NCBI GenBank assembly: GCA_022559985.1
Contig: JAFJTR010000057.1
Span: 124,001 to 188,000, forward strand
Reading direction: 5' to 3'
DNA: 64,000 bases
From: Parastagonospora avenae f. sp. tritici 18332-5
Lineage: Eukaryota > Ascomycota > Dothideomycetes > Pleosporales > Phaeosphaeriaceae
Part shown: piece after piece, positions 23,111 to 34,502 of the stretch
Layout of the letters: every line of letters starts with the position of its first letter
Position numbering within the stretch: the stretch's first letter is position 1
The notes under the pieces: generated by a model
What the model saw: only the letters and a program-made list of their open reading frames with translations
What the model was told of the DNA's origin: nothing
Databases searched by the model: none
Program-made: the position numbers and the translations under genes

Positions 23111-24147
23111 TCTTTCGACTGAGTAAGGGTCTTGCTAGAAAATCGCTGACTATAATTATTGCATGAAGTTCCGAGAACGATTGGAGGAAATTGTTGGCAA
23201 AAACGTATTTGGAAGAGAATACTGGCGGCAAGAGTGTCTTTGCAAGAGAGTCTGGTCGATGAGTGCCAGGTATGGTGATGTCAATATGAAGCATATCTGG
23301 TCGAGGCATGATATTAAAACTCCTGAGTTTTTCGGTCAATTGAGCACAGCACCGGTTCCCGCAGTGAGTACGACGGACTATAGCAGACGGCATCGCTCCT
23401 GTCAGGTTGCTGAGCTCCGTAATTCCGATCAAATGCTAGATACTGCAGGGGCCACGAGAGTAGACGAAAATCAATCTGCTAATACTCCACCCGTTCTCGT
23501 GAACGGGATTCCGAACGGCGGCTTGGGGACAGGCGCTGAGTCTCATCGGAAGGCTCAGAGAGAAGTTCGGAATAATAAATCCTCTACCCTTGTCGATAGG
23601 AGAGAATGGAGAGCGAAGTACCAAGGACTGAGTGTGCGGCTCAAATTGAGGCTGAGCCCGAAGCCCACCCCGAGGTATTGTGCCAAGACACCGATCTTTC
23701 TCCACACCTTTGTTCTCAAGATCGCAACATTGACTGTACATCGAAGCATTTGCACTTCTAAGGCGGACCATTAGTTTCGGCATTCAAGCCATCTGGTTCC
23801 TGCATGGTATCGGAGCGCGATTTGTCCGAATCAAACCTGCTAGGTGCGCTGGTTGCATGCATTACCCGCGTTTTGAGTCGACTAGAATGATCCGTCCATG
23901 CTACCTGCAGAGACCACGGATTAGATTGTGGACCGATCCGCTTGAAGCGGCAAACTTGCGTTTCATCACTTCCCACATGCAAGTGTATATAGATTCGCGC
24001 CAATCCGCGGTAGAACACCGCTATCGCAACACGAAACCATCTGTTGCACCACCCTGCTATCTTATTTACACAAGCACAGTTCCAAGCAGACTGCTCCTTG
24101 AATCCCACAACGTTCTACCATAGAATCTCATCGAAATTGCAAGCGAG
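23111..24147. promoter_or_regulatory. shared divergent promoter region of PKS1 and AOS
   Basis: The two start codons are 1,037 bp apart and point away from each other, so this region must hold both promoters. A TATA-like stretch (GTATATAG) at 23984-23991 is about 160 bp upstream of the AOS start. No protein is supported, although open frames exist on both strands. Shared control of the two genes is inferred from the arrangement. Confidence 0.6.
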
Positions 24148-25830
24148 ATGTCTGGAGTCAAGAAAGACATGGGAGCGCAATGGAGAGAAGAATGGGCCGT
24201 TGCTCAGAGGGTGAAGGGGCCCAGCATGAAGAATAGCTCCGTGTTCTATCGCAACATTGAAGAAGAGCTGGATCTCTCACGCAAAAGTGGGTTGAGCTTT
24301 CCAATTCATCTCCCCAGTCACGATACGGATTTTTCTAGTTGCGATGTCCTCGGCATGGGGCATAGCGGTGCATTAAGAGAGGAGTTCTTGAAGGAGTTGG
24401 AAGCCAATCCAAACTTCTATATGGGGGCAGGTGGATCGCGCCTCTTGGACGGAACAACAGAGTACCACGTCGCGTTCGAAAAGGAGGTTGCACAGCTCGT
24501 GGGCTATGAGTCGGGACTTGTAGTCCACTCCGGATATACCGCCAACCAGGCCATTTTCTCAACCGTCCCACGATCTGGTGACGTGATTGTTTACGACGAG
24601 TTGATGCACGCCACAGCCCTTACGGGCATGAAAATCAGCTTGGCATTGGATCAGAGGCCCTTCCGCCACAACGATGTGGACCATTTCATAGAAACCATGG
24701 AAGCTGTCAAAGAAACGGTACCTCTGGTCAAAGCGGGAAAGCGGTGCGTCATCGTTGCTGTCGAGAGCTACTACAGTATGGATGGCGATATCTGTCCTCT
24801 CCAAGAGTTGATCGATGCTGCTAAGGAGATCTTTCCCCATGGTAACGCTCAGTTCATCGTCGATGAGGCCCACAGTTTCGGCGTCTGCGGTACCGAGGGT
24901 GCTGGCTTCGTCAAACAGCAAGGTCTCGTCGACGAGGTCGCCATCGTTATGGGCACCTTTACCAAGGCACTTGCTGGTGCGGGCGGTGAGTATACCGCGA
25001 AGTCATAACTCTATGAATGGTGCTGACACGGTGAAAGCATGCATATTTTCCAATAACACAATTCGTTCGCTCCTAACCAACCAAGCCAAAGTTTTCATCT
25101 GCTCCGTTGCCCCTCCATTTACTTTACTGGCGTCAAGCCGCGCCGGAGTCCGACTGATGAGGTCCCAGAGATTTCAAGAGGTGAATAGCCCTTGACCCTA
25201 AGTGAAAGCTACTAGACTAACTCACTACAGGCTCGCAAGTATCTGCACGACCTCACCGTGTTCTACTTGGATACGCTTACCTCTCATCCATTGTACAAGA
25301 AGGCCTACAAAAAGGGCATGCTGCACATGCCAGTTCATGAGGATGGCGCCTGGCACGAAACACCCGTTACCCACATTGTGCCTCTCTGGACGCGTCGTCC
25401 AAGGCACGCGCTTTATCTTTCCTTCCATCTCACACAGGACGGCTTCAATGGATGCGGAATTGTATTCCCAATTGTCGGTAAGGGAGAAGACCGAGTGCGG
25501 CTGTTCTTGCACGCTCATAACACCAAAAACGATGTGGTGAGGCTGGTCCGGTCTATTACTACCTGGATTCAAGAGATGCTGGACATTGAGGCAAGCGGTG
25601 ATAAGGCCACACTTCCCACTGCAGCCCGCCTCGCGTTCGATCTTATCGAGAAAGATAAGTTGATCGCCAACGGCGTCGATGGTATCAACGGTACCAACGG
25701 CGTGAACGGCGCCAATGGTGCCAACGGTCTCAACGGTGCCAACGGTTCCTTGAACGGCATCACTGCCGGCAAGATCGCTCCATTGGTCAGTGGCATCGAT
25801 CGTTTGGAGATTGAACCTATAGTTGTCTAG
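24148..25830 (+). CDS. alpha-oxoamine synthase (PLP-dependent, polyketide-releasing type)
   Basis: Three exons (24148-24985, 25038-25180, 25231-25830) encode 526 residues of the class-II PLP aminotransferase / alpha-oxoamine synthase family (serine palmitoyltransferase, KAPA synthase, Fum8 type). Visible signatures are NPNFYMGAGGSRLLDGTTEYH near 92, the cofactor-stacking HATALTG region, ESYYSMDGD, DEAHSFG with the PLP-binding Asp, and GTFTKALAGAGG with the Schiff-base lysine near 274. No membrane anchor is seen, unlike housekeeping serine palmitoyltransferase. The enzyme should condense an acyl thioester with an amino acid, losing CO2 and leaving an alpha-aminoketone. It is divergent from PKS1, which has no thioesterase, so the likely role is decarboxylative release of the polyketide. 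The C-terminus (about 480-510) is an Asn-Gly repeat resembling the N-terminus of PKS1. The amino acid used cannot be read from the sequence. Confidence 0.92.
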
Positions 25831-26134
25831 GTCAAGATTTTGTCTTAGGATGGTTTGTTAGGCGTCTAGTGTTAGATTGTTATTAGAATGAACACTGTTC
25901 GACGGTACAAGTCATATGTGTACCTCTTTGGGACTAGCGTCGGTTCAGCTCGTTCTTTCTACATAGCCACTTCAGATAGCTCACAATAACACAACAAGTT
26001 AGCATCTTACTTATGACTTTTATCAATTTATGAGCCCTCAAAAACTCACTGACGGCTGACTGGGATTACTGCCTTCGCTGCATTCAATTGACGCGCGACG
26101 CAGCCCAGCGTTGGTAAGGCTTCCGCTCGCGAAC
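25831..26134. other. AOS 3' flank, no gene seen
   Basis: AT-rich 3' flank of the AOS gene leading into the transposon island. It presumably holds the AOS transcription end. Nothing else is recognised. Confidence 0.4.
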
Positions 26135-26750
26135 TCACGTCAACACTGCGACATCGCAGCCCGAAATGGGCATCAACGATGCGTAGGGAGCCGTCCCGAA
26201 GCTCAAAGCAGGTGGTTCGAAGTTCTGGAAATGGGGCGCTGCAATCACCCTGTACGCGCAGATCCTTGACGCAATAGAGGTCCTTACCGGCGAGAAGCCG
26301 CGACCAGCTAATCCATCGTACGTCGGTCTCATCGACGAGCCTGAGCCATTAAATGGAACTACATTAGATCTAAACAATGACGAGCATCTTCAGCTCGTGT
26401 CTAATCGCAAGGTATTTGACGACAGTCGTTAGTCTATTAACAAGTCAGCAGAGAGGCAGAAGGAGAAAATCAAGTATTGGGGCAAGCTCGACGCCGCCCT
26501 CAAGATGACATTCCTCACCTCAATTCCACGCAAGGTCTACGAAGCAATCCAAGGCCTCCCAAGCGTAGCTGATCAGTATAGAGAGATCACTCGCCGATAC
26601 CGCGACAAGGGCCTCAACGAAACCTGTACGGCCTGGACCGAGTTCTTCAAGCTTCGCTGCGCTGACTGCGTTACTACACTCAAGTTCACGGACAAGTTCC
26701 GCGACTCACTCAACAAGCTGAAAGACATGAAACTTGAATTGCCCGAGAAG
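26135..26750 (+). pseudogene. Copia-type gag remnant, 5' part
   Basis: A degraded frame starting near ATGGGCATCAACGATGCG reads KFWKWGAAITLYAQILDAI, then YWGKLDAALKMTFLTSIP and TAWTEFFKLRCAD. This is the layout of the gag polyprotein N-domain (UBN2-type) of Ty1/Copia retrotransposons. In-frame TAG stops lie at 26184-26186 and 26430-26432. The frame runs to CCCGAGAAG at 26742-26750, where the hAT element begins, and resumes in the same phase at 29815. No reverse transcriptase or integrase was found in the window. Confidence 0.7.
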
Positions 26751-29700
26751 CAGACTCCGCAACAAACAAGCAAGTATCAATTAATTGCAAGTATTGCTTG
26801 AAACTATCAAGTCAAGCAAGTCAAGTATAGATCTATTTTTTTACCAAGCAAGCAAGCATGGGATTTATGATACTTGCAATTAATTGATACTTGCTTAGTG
26901 TTTTATACAGCGTTGTTTTAGGCAACGTTTTAGGTGGTTTGGTGGAGGGCGCCGACTTTAGAGTTTTAGTGTTCCAACTCAGCCATCTGAAGTCGAACGC
27001 GACGACGCTAAGTTAGCGCGCCGATCAAACAACACGCGCCTAGCCCTATGATACGGACTTGCAAAGTATCGCGACGCCAACCGCCATGCCCTCTAAAACC
27101 ACCAAGAAGCGCGCGCGCGCGACAGAGGTCCCTACTACCTCTACGAAGCGATTGAGAATTTCACCGGCGCCGCTACTAACCCCAGAGCCCTCACAATCAT
27201 GGGAGAGGCAGCAGCTCGAGTCACAACCTCAAGGAACTATCACTGCGCCCACCGAGGGCAGCCACGCTGGCACCGGATCAGTAGCAACAACAGAGGCAGA
27301 TGGAGATAGCTATATTGATAACGGCGGTGATGATTTTAATGGCCTTGATTGGGATCGCCTTGGGAAACGCTATATCAAGCCCTTGAGCCAGCTCCGTCGA
27401 GCAAAGAGTTGGATCTACGAATATGGATACCGCGTCATGCACCAGGATAAGCCTACACGCCAGTTTTGGGTGTGTAAATACTGTCATATACACAAGCTGC
27501 CATCTACTGTCATTGACGTCTCTCAAGCAACGTCCTCTGCGGCCGCTCACCTCGGCCAACCCGCCAAAGGCCATAACCTTAACCGTATAGGCGTCAAAAC
27601 TACACTATCAAAACGCTCATCTGGGCAGCTATCTCTGCGCGAGGCATTGGCTGGCAGCTTCGAGGTGCCGCAAGCTACAGCTAACGCGATGGGTAATTTC
27701 GATATACAGCGCTTTCGTCATGCTGTAGTGCTATGACTCCTCGACAACAACCTGCCTATAGAGTTGATCAGCCGGGCGTCAACGCACGATCTATTTCGTA
27801 TGGTAAGTAGAGAGGCAGAGAGCGCCTTGTGGCGATCGCCGCGCAGCGTTGCTACGTACGCGATGCGACTATTCCACCTCATGCAGCCGCAGATAGTTCA
27901 CGCGCTGTCGAAGGCTATTAGTAAAATACATATAAGCTTTAACGGCTGGACAACAAAGGGCGGCACCCGCGGGTTCTTTGGGATCGTCGCCCATTTTGCT
28001 ACATCGTCGGGCAGGATCCACGACTTGCCTATCGCGTTGCCGCAGCTCACGGGCGCTCATACCGGTGAGGCGATCGCTACAGCTGTTACCGCAACGCTGC
28101 GGGCGTATGGGATCACATCAGATACATTGGGCTACTTTGTGCTTGATAACGCCAGTAACAACGACACTGCGATCGCAGCTGTAGCGCGCGAGTTTGGCAA
28201 CTTTGAGGCGACGGAGCGACGGCTCTGCTGCGGTCCTCACACGATTAATCTCATCGGACAGGCGCTCCTCTTCGGCAAGGATAAGGATGCGTACGACAAC
28301 GCCGCCGAGCAGGTACTAGAGGAGGAGACTTTCATGCAGCAATGGCGTAAAATGGCGCTCTCGACACGCTCCTCGCGGTCATCACGTATATCAAAACCCC
28401 ACAGCAACACCAGCTGTTTGCCGACTGCCTGCTCGCCTCCAACAACGACCTCCCCGCTGCCGCTCGCGTTAAAGTACTACGGCCGATCAAACCTGTTGTT
28501 ACACGCTGGAACTCATACTACAACGCCCTTCAGCGCGCAACGTACCTTAAAGGCGGCTTTAATCTATATATCGAAAAACATATCAGTCGTGTCGCTTACG
28601 AGGATAGGCGTGGCGCCCAGAGCGATGTGCCGGCATGGATGAGATCAGGTGGACTAGAAGCTGCCGACTGGGCGGTAATTACTAAGTATCAACGCTGCCT
28701 CCAACCGCTCCAAATCACCACTAAACGATTAGAGGGGCGTGGCAAACACCATAGCAGCAACTTCGGCGCTATCCATGAGGTTATACCTGTGTTTGAGTAC
28801 TTACTTGATCAGTTAGAGAAGCTATCTGAGCCGTACAAGGACGTAGTTTTTGACGCACACGCTGAGGCGCCCGAGGGCACGTTTTACACCTATTTTTGCG
28901 TATTTCTCGCTAACCTGTGTGCGTAGATCACCTTCATATCAATCTCCGCAACGCTTGGCGTAAAGCTGATGAGTACTATCACAAGCTTGACGACTCCTCC
29001 GTTTACTACGCTGCAACCTGCCTCCACTCATACTACAAATACTACTGTGAGAACTCATGGGAGCACAAACCGAGCTGGATACGTAAGGCAAACGACGGCT
29101 TTCAAAAGCTATGGGAGTTGTATAAACTGGTGCCGCCGAGGAGTCCTCCACGCCAGCTGCCTCGTTTAGGCGCTATCGACGATGTGATCGGGGCACTCAC
29201 CTCACGCCGTAACTGCGCGAGGAGCGACAGCCGAGACGAGTACGATCGCTAGCGTGAGCTGGAGCCGGAGTGGAGTATGGAGACATATCACGGCGATGGC
29301 AACGCTATCCAATACTGGATCACGATGAGGCCAAAATACCCCCAGTTGAGCAAGTTTGCGATCGATATACTGACAATCCCAGCATCCAGCTGCGAGTGTG
29401 AGCGCCTGTTCAGTGAGCTTGGCGATCTACTAGAGCCCAAACGCCGCGCTATCGGCAGTGAGCTGCTTGCTGCCTTTCAGCTTATACGCTCATGGACTCA
29501 AGCTGGATACAACACTAAGCGCTGCGAGGACGGCAACGGCAATGTCGACGACAACGAGCTCGCGCGTGAGTATAACATACAAAGCTGGGTGGAGGACGAT
29601 TAAGGCAACGCGCCGCTCGCGACTCTAAAAAACGCAACACTAAGAAGCGCTAAGACTTTGTATATTACTAAATGTTTACAAGTAATTCAAGCAAGTCAAG

Positions 29701-29814
29701 TATACTGTTCTAAAGTACCAAGCAATCAAGCAAGTATGGGCGCCGCTCCTATTTTTCATCAAGCAAGCAAGCATGGCGGTCGATACTTGAGATACTTGCT
29801 TGTTGCAGAATGTG
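26751..29814 (+). mobile_element. complete hAT-family DNA transposon (hAT-1) inserted in gag
   Basis: A 3,064-bp element. The 8-bp sequence CCGAGAAG lies immediately before it (26743-26750) and immediately after it (29815-29822), the target duplication length of hAT transposons. The ends are imperfect inverted repeats: CAGACTCCGCAACAA on the left and CACATTCTGCAACAA, read on the opposite strand, on the right, 12 of 15 identical and starting with CA. Both subterminal regions are rich in AAGCAAGCAAG-type and CAAGTATC repeats, as expected for transposase-binding sites. Internally it carries a broken hAT transposase. The gag frame on both sides stays in phase. Confidence 0.93.
27086..29603 (+). 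pseudogene. hAT transposase pseudogene (hAT-1)
   Basis: The reading starts MPSKTTKKRARATEV. It has a possible BED-like zinc finger (FWVCKYCHIHKLP, about residues 130-150), then the hAT catalytic core with HISFNGWTTKGG, FVLDNASNNDTAI and CCGPHTINLIGQ. It ends in the hAT C-terminal dimerisation region with SSCECERLFSELGDLLEPKRR (about 29385-29460). Breaks are a TGA at 27734-27736, a frame change near 28355-28380, a stop with frame change at about 28920, and TAG at 29250-29252. Unannotated introns could explain one of these, but not all. The original full length was about 800 residues, normal for the family. The gene is almost certainly non-functional. Confidence 0.85.
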
Positions 29815-29936
29815 CCGAGAAGGGCGTACTTTACCAGTTTATACTCGCGATTGAGGAGTCCTACCCTGACTACGCGCGAGTCATGCGACGCGACTTGCGC
29901 TCTAAGGGCAACCTCAAACTCGACTCAATGATATAG
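29815..29936 (+). pseudogene. Copia-type gag remnant, 3' part
   Basis: Continuation of the gag remnant after the hAT insertion. The frame is in phase with the 5' part and reads FILAIEESYPDYARVMRRD, typical of the end of the gag N-domain, up to a TAG stop at 29934-29936. It is followed at once by an LTR-like sequence starting TGTTGGATG. Confidence 0.65.
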
Positions 29937-29941
29937 GAGAT

Positions 29942-30336
29942 TGTTGGATGTGGGAGCACAGTGTAGATATGAAGGAGGAAGAAGGTTGTTGTATTGAGAG
30001 AGCGAAAGAGAGCGATTATATACACAACCAGATGAGTAATCAAGTGACTAACAGAGTCACGTGAGATACAGTTCACAGTGTACCGTGTGAACTGAGGTGC
30101 CGGGCTGACAGATATTAGATAGAAATGATGGTTGTTAATAATGATGTGTATTATCTTGTCTTGTGTAGCTTTTGCTACGTGTTCTGGTTTTGTTTGTGGT
30201 GTTACACCTGAGCTTTGTGTTACTTGACTATTCCTGGTGTCAGATTAGTTCGAGGCTTTGTGTGAGATTCAAGAGGTTCTTGATGATGTTGATGATTGAC
30301 GTGATTGATTGTGTCGCTTCGTCTGATCTATGAACA
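29942..30336 (+). repeat. probable Copia-type LTR remnant
   Basis: Starts TGTTGGATG directly after the gag remnant and may run to about 30336 (ATGAACA). A 63-bp part (30173-30235) is repeated in inverted orientation at 35604-35666 with only a few differences. The LTR assignment and the right border are uncertain. Confidence 0.45.
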
Positions 30337-30479
30337 GGTGGTTTTATCCCCCGCCCTTGTGCGACCAGCTGCACAGTCCATTCCATGCATTGCTATTCTA
30401 GCCGAGCCTGTGTTACAGCCCAGCATCGCTCATATCTGACACTTTGCTCTATGAGGGTGTCAGATAGCAGGTTTCGTGC

Positions 30480-32177
30480 AGGGTCGGACACGCCCAGTAA
30501 GCGTCAAGAACGTCAGCCAACAGAAAGTCAGCCCGCAACAATTTCTCCTCTGAGATCGCTCAGCAGCCCGTCTCCGAGAGCTCGGTTACCCGTTTTGACA
30601 GCCCCCACAACATCGATCTCATCTCAAAATGGGCCACCGGACTTGACCGTACGCGTGTCCTAGCTGACTCTGAGGTCAAATATAGACTCTACTTTGATCT
30701 GCTGAACGGGAAGATAGAGGAGTACGATATTGAGCCGGGCAACACGTACATTATGGATGAGAAGGGCTTCTTGATGGGCCTCATTGGGAGAAGCAAAAGG
30801 ATCTTCAGCCGGCGTCAATGGGATAAAAAAGAGATCAGGGCACCTCTACAAGATGGGTCACGTGAGTTTTTGACGCTCATAGGTTGTTGTTGTGCAGATG
30901 GGAGCTGCTTGCCGCCCAGCCTCATATACGCTGCTGAAAACGGTGCAATACGATCATCTTGGGTGGATAATGTAAGCGTCAAGAAACACCAGGTTTTTAT
31001 AACTTCAACACTAACAGGACGGAGCAATAATGACGTCGGTTTAGCCTGGTTGGAGCAGGTATTTGACCGCCATACGAAGGAGAAAGCGAGACGCGCAAGG
31101 AGCTATAGATTGCTCATCGTAGATGGCCATGGGAGTCATCCAACGATGAGTTTTATAAGCTATTGCGATCGCAACCGTATAATCCTCATGGTTTTTCCAC
31201 CTCATTCGACCCACACGTTGCAACCGCTCGACGTCGTACTTTCCAAGCCGCTCTCACAAGTCTATACCCAACGCCTCACCACCCATCTCCATCGGGCTCA
31301 AGGGCTCATCTCCATCGCCAAAGGTGACTTTTTTGAGCTGTTTTGGGACGCCTGGGCGTCTGTTTTCAGCAGGGAAACGCTCATATCAGAGGCGTTTGAA
31401 ACAACTGAAATTTGGCCCAAAAACCCCGACGTCGTGCTTAAGAGATTCACCAGAACACCCGAACGCTCACCCAGCCCATCAAGGCTCTCACCATGTGCTT
31501 GGATACAAACGGAGCGTTTAGTACGTACTGCAGTGAAGGATTCCCGGCAGGATCAGGCCAAAAAGTTGAGCCTTTCCCTTCATCAACTCTCTGTCCAAAA
31601 CCAGCTATTACAGCATGAGAACATGGGTCTATACGAAGCTCTACAACACCAAAAGAAGCATAAGAAGTTGAGCAAAGCGCTTCAACTTCAACAGCCCCAA
31701 GAGTTTCATAGTGGTGCTGTCTTTTGGTCTCCTCGAAAGGTCAGAGAGGCCTGTGCTAGGGAGAAGGTTAGAGCCAACGATGAGATGGAGGAGAAACTCC
31801 AAAAAGCCCGTCATAAGGAGTCACGTGAGGCTGCTAAACTCCAGCGTCAAATTGAGCTACAGGACAGGCGTACAGAACGAGAGAGACTCAAGATGGCGAG
31901 AGAGAAGGAGAAGGCTGAAAAAGAGGCTGAACGCGAGCGTCAGAAACACCAACGAGACGCTGAAAAAGCTATACAATTGGCCCAAACGGGTAAGCGCAAA
32001 GCCTCAGGAGCACCCTCCCTGAGAAACGAGCGTAAGAAACGCGTTGGGGATGCTCCAAGTGGTGTTCAAGTTGCACATGCCCCATCTCCTCTACCAGCCC
32101 GGACGACGTCACGTTGGCGCAACGTCAAGCTTCCGAGCAAATATTGTTCGATAGCCCTGAGGTTCCTGCTCCTATGA
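30480..32177 (+). pseudogene. pogo-type DDE-1 transposase, N-terminally truncated (pogo-2)
   Basis: An uninterrupted reading frame from at least 30753 to 32177 (474 residues from MDEKGF), open somewhat further upstream (DRTRVLADSEVKYRLYFDLL). It carries all three catalytic aspartates of the pogo/Tigger DDE-1 domain: MDEKGF, LLIVDGHGSHPT and THTLQPLDVVLSKPL. A C-terminal coiled coil rich in Arg/Lys/Glu follows (about 31740-31970). The psq/CENP-B DNA-binding part expected in front is missing or heavily damaged, and no terminal inverted repeats could be fixed. It is the best-preserved transposase in the window but is probably immobile alone. It has far fewer stops than pogo-1, so it is younger, escaped RIP, or arrived from another lineage. 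Confidence 0.75.
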
Positions 32178-32438
32178 GCATGTACTTGGCTATCTAGCCT
32201 ATTTGGGCTTAGCCTGTTTCCACCTCCATATGCTCCTACTCTGTACCGTAGCAAACACAATACAGCAACTCATACAGTCCATCAAATATAAATAGTACAA
32301 AATGATTGCAAGGTTTTTTCTTACCTAACCACCAAATAATACCATAATAATAGCTATTGTACGCGTTGTTGTGGCCTCATTTTTGCGATCTCAGAGATGG
32401 TGTTCCACGTGCATTACCGTACACGCACGGGCACGTTA

Positions 32439-34499
32439 ACGGCCCGCGCACAAGAAGGGCCCATTTACCACCCACACAAATGAGGCTATTAAGCTTCAAC
32501 ACAACGTTGTATACAGAAAATATTTTGATATACCAGTAAATAGAGCCTTATGAACAATCTGTACTATCTGAATTTTGCTGGAAGCGTCTTAGTGCGGCCC
32601 GATTTGGTTGGGCGCAGAGGTGGTGCTCTCTTAGCTACACCACCTACTGCAGTAACTGTTCTACTATCACTACGCTTCTGCTTCTTCTTGGGCTTTGGTA
32701 GTAGTTTTAAACCTTTACGCTTGCCTGTTTGAGAAGTTTTGAGAGCATTCTGGAGGTCTCTTTCTTCTTTCCGAGGTAGATTTTCAGCCGCTTTGTCAAC
32801 CATCTCCTTCACCTTCACCTCACGCTTTGCCTTAGCCGGCTCTTGCCTTGCTACTTTATCCTTTTCAGCTAGAGCTTTAGTAGCTTTTTGAAGCTCTCGT
32901 TTGGTTTGATTAGATGCCTTTTAGGCTATCTTGACGTTGTCTTTCATGAGTAAATTTTGTCTCTCTTTCTTAAGCCGCTTTGGTGAGTACCATACAGCGT
33001 CAGTAGATTGCTTTTTGCTCCCTTTCACAAGCAGGCATCTACTACAGTTGATACGCTTATTTAAGGTATTAAGTGATGCAATTAACTCCATGTTCTCATA
33101 CCGTAGGAGCTTAAGTTCGGTGCTAGCCCGGTGAATTGCTCCCTCAAGCTGCTTAAACCGCTTATTAGTCCGTTCGTCGACTAATTGCTAAGCAACTGCT
33201 CAGTACGCTTCCAGTCAGCCGGTAAGAGGTAAAATACGTCCACTGGATCGGTCTGAGAAGGTGGTGTTCTTATATTGAACTTTTTGAGTACAACCGTCTG
33301 ATCTTGTAGCCACATACTAGTAGCTGCAAAAGTAGCTTTGATGATCCTTTCGGACGCTACAGCAGCCTAAGCTTGCTTAAACAATTTGTAGAAATCTGGA
33401 TATTTCACTAGTAGAAGTTCCTGAGAGCGTTGTTGTTGCTGACGTAGTTGATGTAAATACGCAGTTGAAAGTGGGCTGAAAATTCCCACATCAAGTAGCT
33501 GAAGGCTGTAGGTTGAATGGGATGGAAATTTCATGATCAGTATACGATTCTTAATAGCATAGTCCAAGAATTGCATAGATATATGGCTGCTGTGGCCATC
33601 CATAATGAGTAATCGCCATGCTCTTCTTGCTTTCGCTATCGTCCAGTCGTTGAAGCGCTGAATATACGCCATACCAAGTGGTATATTGTCCAACCGTTCG
33701 GAGATAAGCTTACTAGAATGTCCTCTGCATCGGCCGGTATATCCTGCACCCAATTCGACCAAATAGCCCCATGCTTGCCTTGGTAAATAAGACACGTTGG
33801 TAGCTTCGTCCCATCTCCGCAGATAGTGGGCGAGATGGTAGCCCACTCTCTGTTACCGGCTTGAATAGGTGCATTGTCACCTTTGCTTTCATATACAGCC
33901 TTACTAAACACTCTGGTGGACTTGGCTTCAACTCTAATCATGAAGCCCTTCTTATCCATATTGTACGATAGACGCTGCTCTATCTTATATTCTGCTATCT
34001 TCTCATACAACAGATTAAAGTATAAGTCGTACTTCTTAATAGAATCGGCCTGGTGGCGTATGCAGTCGATGCTGGGTCCCCATCGAGTAAATAACCCATC
34101 TTAGTTCCGGGTGAGGAAGTTGTCAATACAAGTATGAGAGACCTGTATGCCGCCTATCTCGCTGGCGAAATTTTGCATCATCTCTCTTGCAGGTGATAGA
34201 TCTTTTAAACGAAGCTATACCAAGTATTCTATGAGTCTCCGCTCCTGTTGTGGGTGTATAGCTCGCGATTCTGCAACACTGTCAGCTCCTGGGCGTGAGA
34301 CGCCTCTCCATCTCCGGGATACTGCAGTGCGGCTGCAATTATAGATGTCGGCAACTTCCTGGTACATAAAAGATTCCACTCGATCACGCGATGTTAAAAC
34401 TGCAACTGCTTTGTCAACAGCGTTCATATTGAATAAGATATCGTGGGTTGAGAGCGGTGGGTAGTCTGGTGATAGCGGTGTTCTTATGCGCGGGCCGTT
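32439..34499 (-). mobile_element. pogo-type DNA transposon inserted in a hAT fragment (pogo-3)
   Basis: A 2,061-bp element with short terminal inverted repeats, ACGGCCCGCGCACAAGAA on the left and the same with one base difference on the right (opposite strand). It is flanked by TA at 32437-32438 and 34500-34501. It carries a degraded DDE-1 transposase on the minus strand. Sequence to its right, and probably to its left, belongs to a hAT-2 fragment, so pogo-3 landed in an older element. Confidence 0.8.
32564..34427 (-). pseudogene. pogo-type DDE-1 transposase pseudogene (pogo-3)
   Basis: Starts MNAVDKAVAVLTSRDRVES with a psq-like helix-turn-helix (YQEVADIYNCSRTAVSRRWRG). The catalytic region has NMDKKGFMIRVEAKSTRVFSK, LLIMDGHSSHIS and HSTYSLQLLDVGIFSPLS. 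The C-terminal charged coiled coil reaches about 32564. It is broken by a stop near 34212, TAA near 34098, a frame change near 33640-33700 and further stops beyond 33370. Family assignment is clear; the gene is non-functional. Confidence 0.8.
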
Positions 34500-34502
34500 A
34501 AC

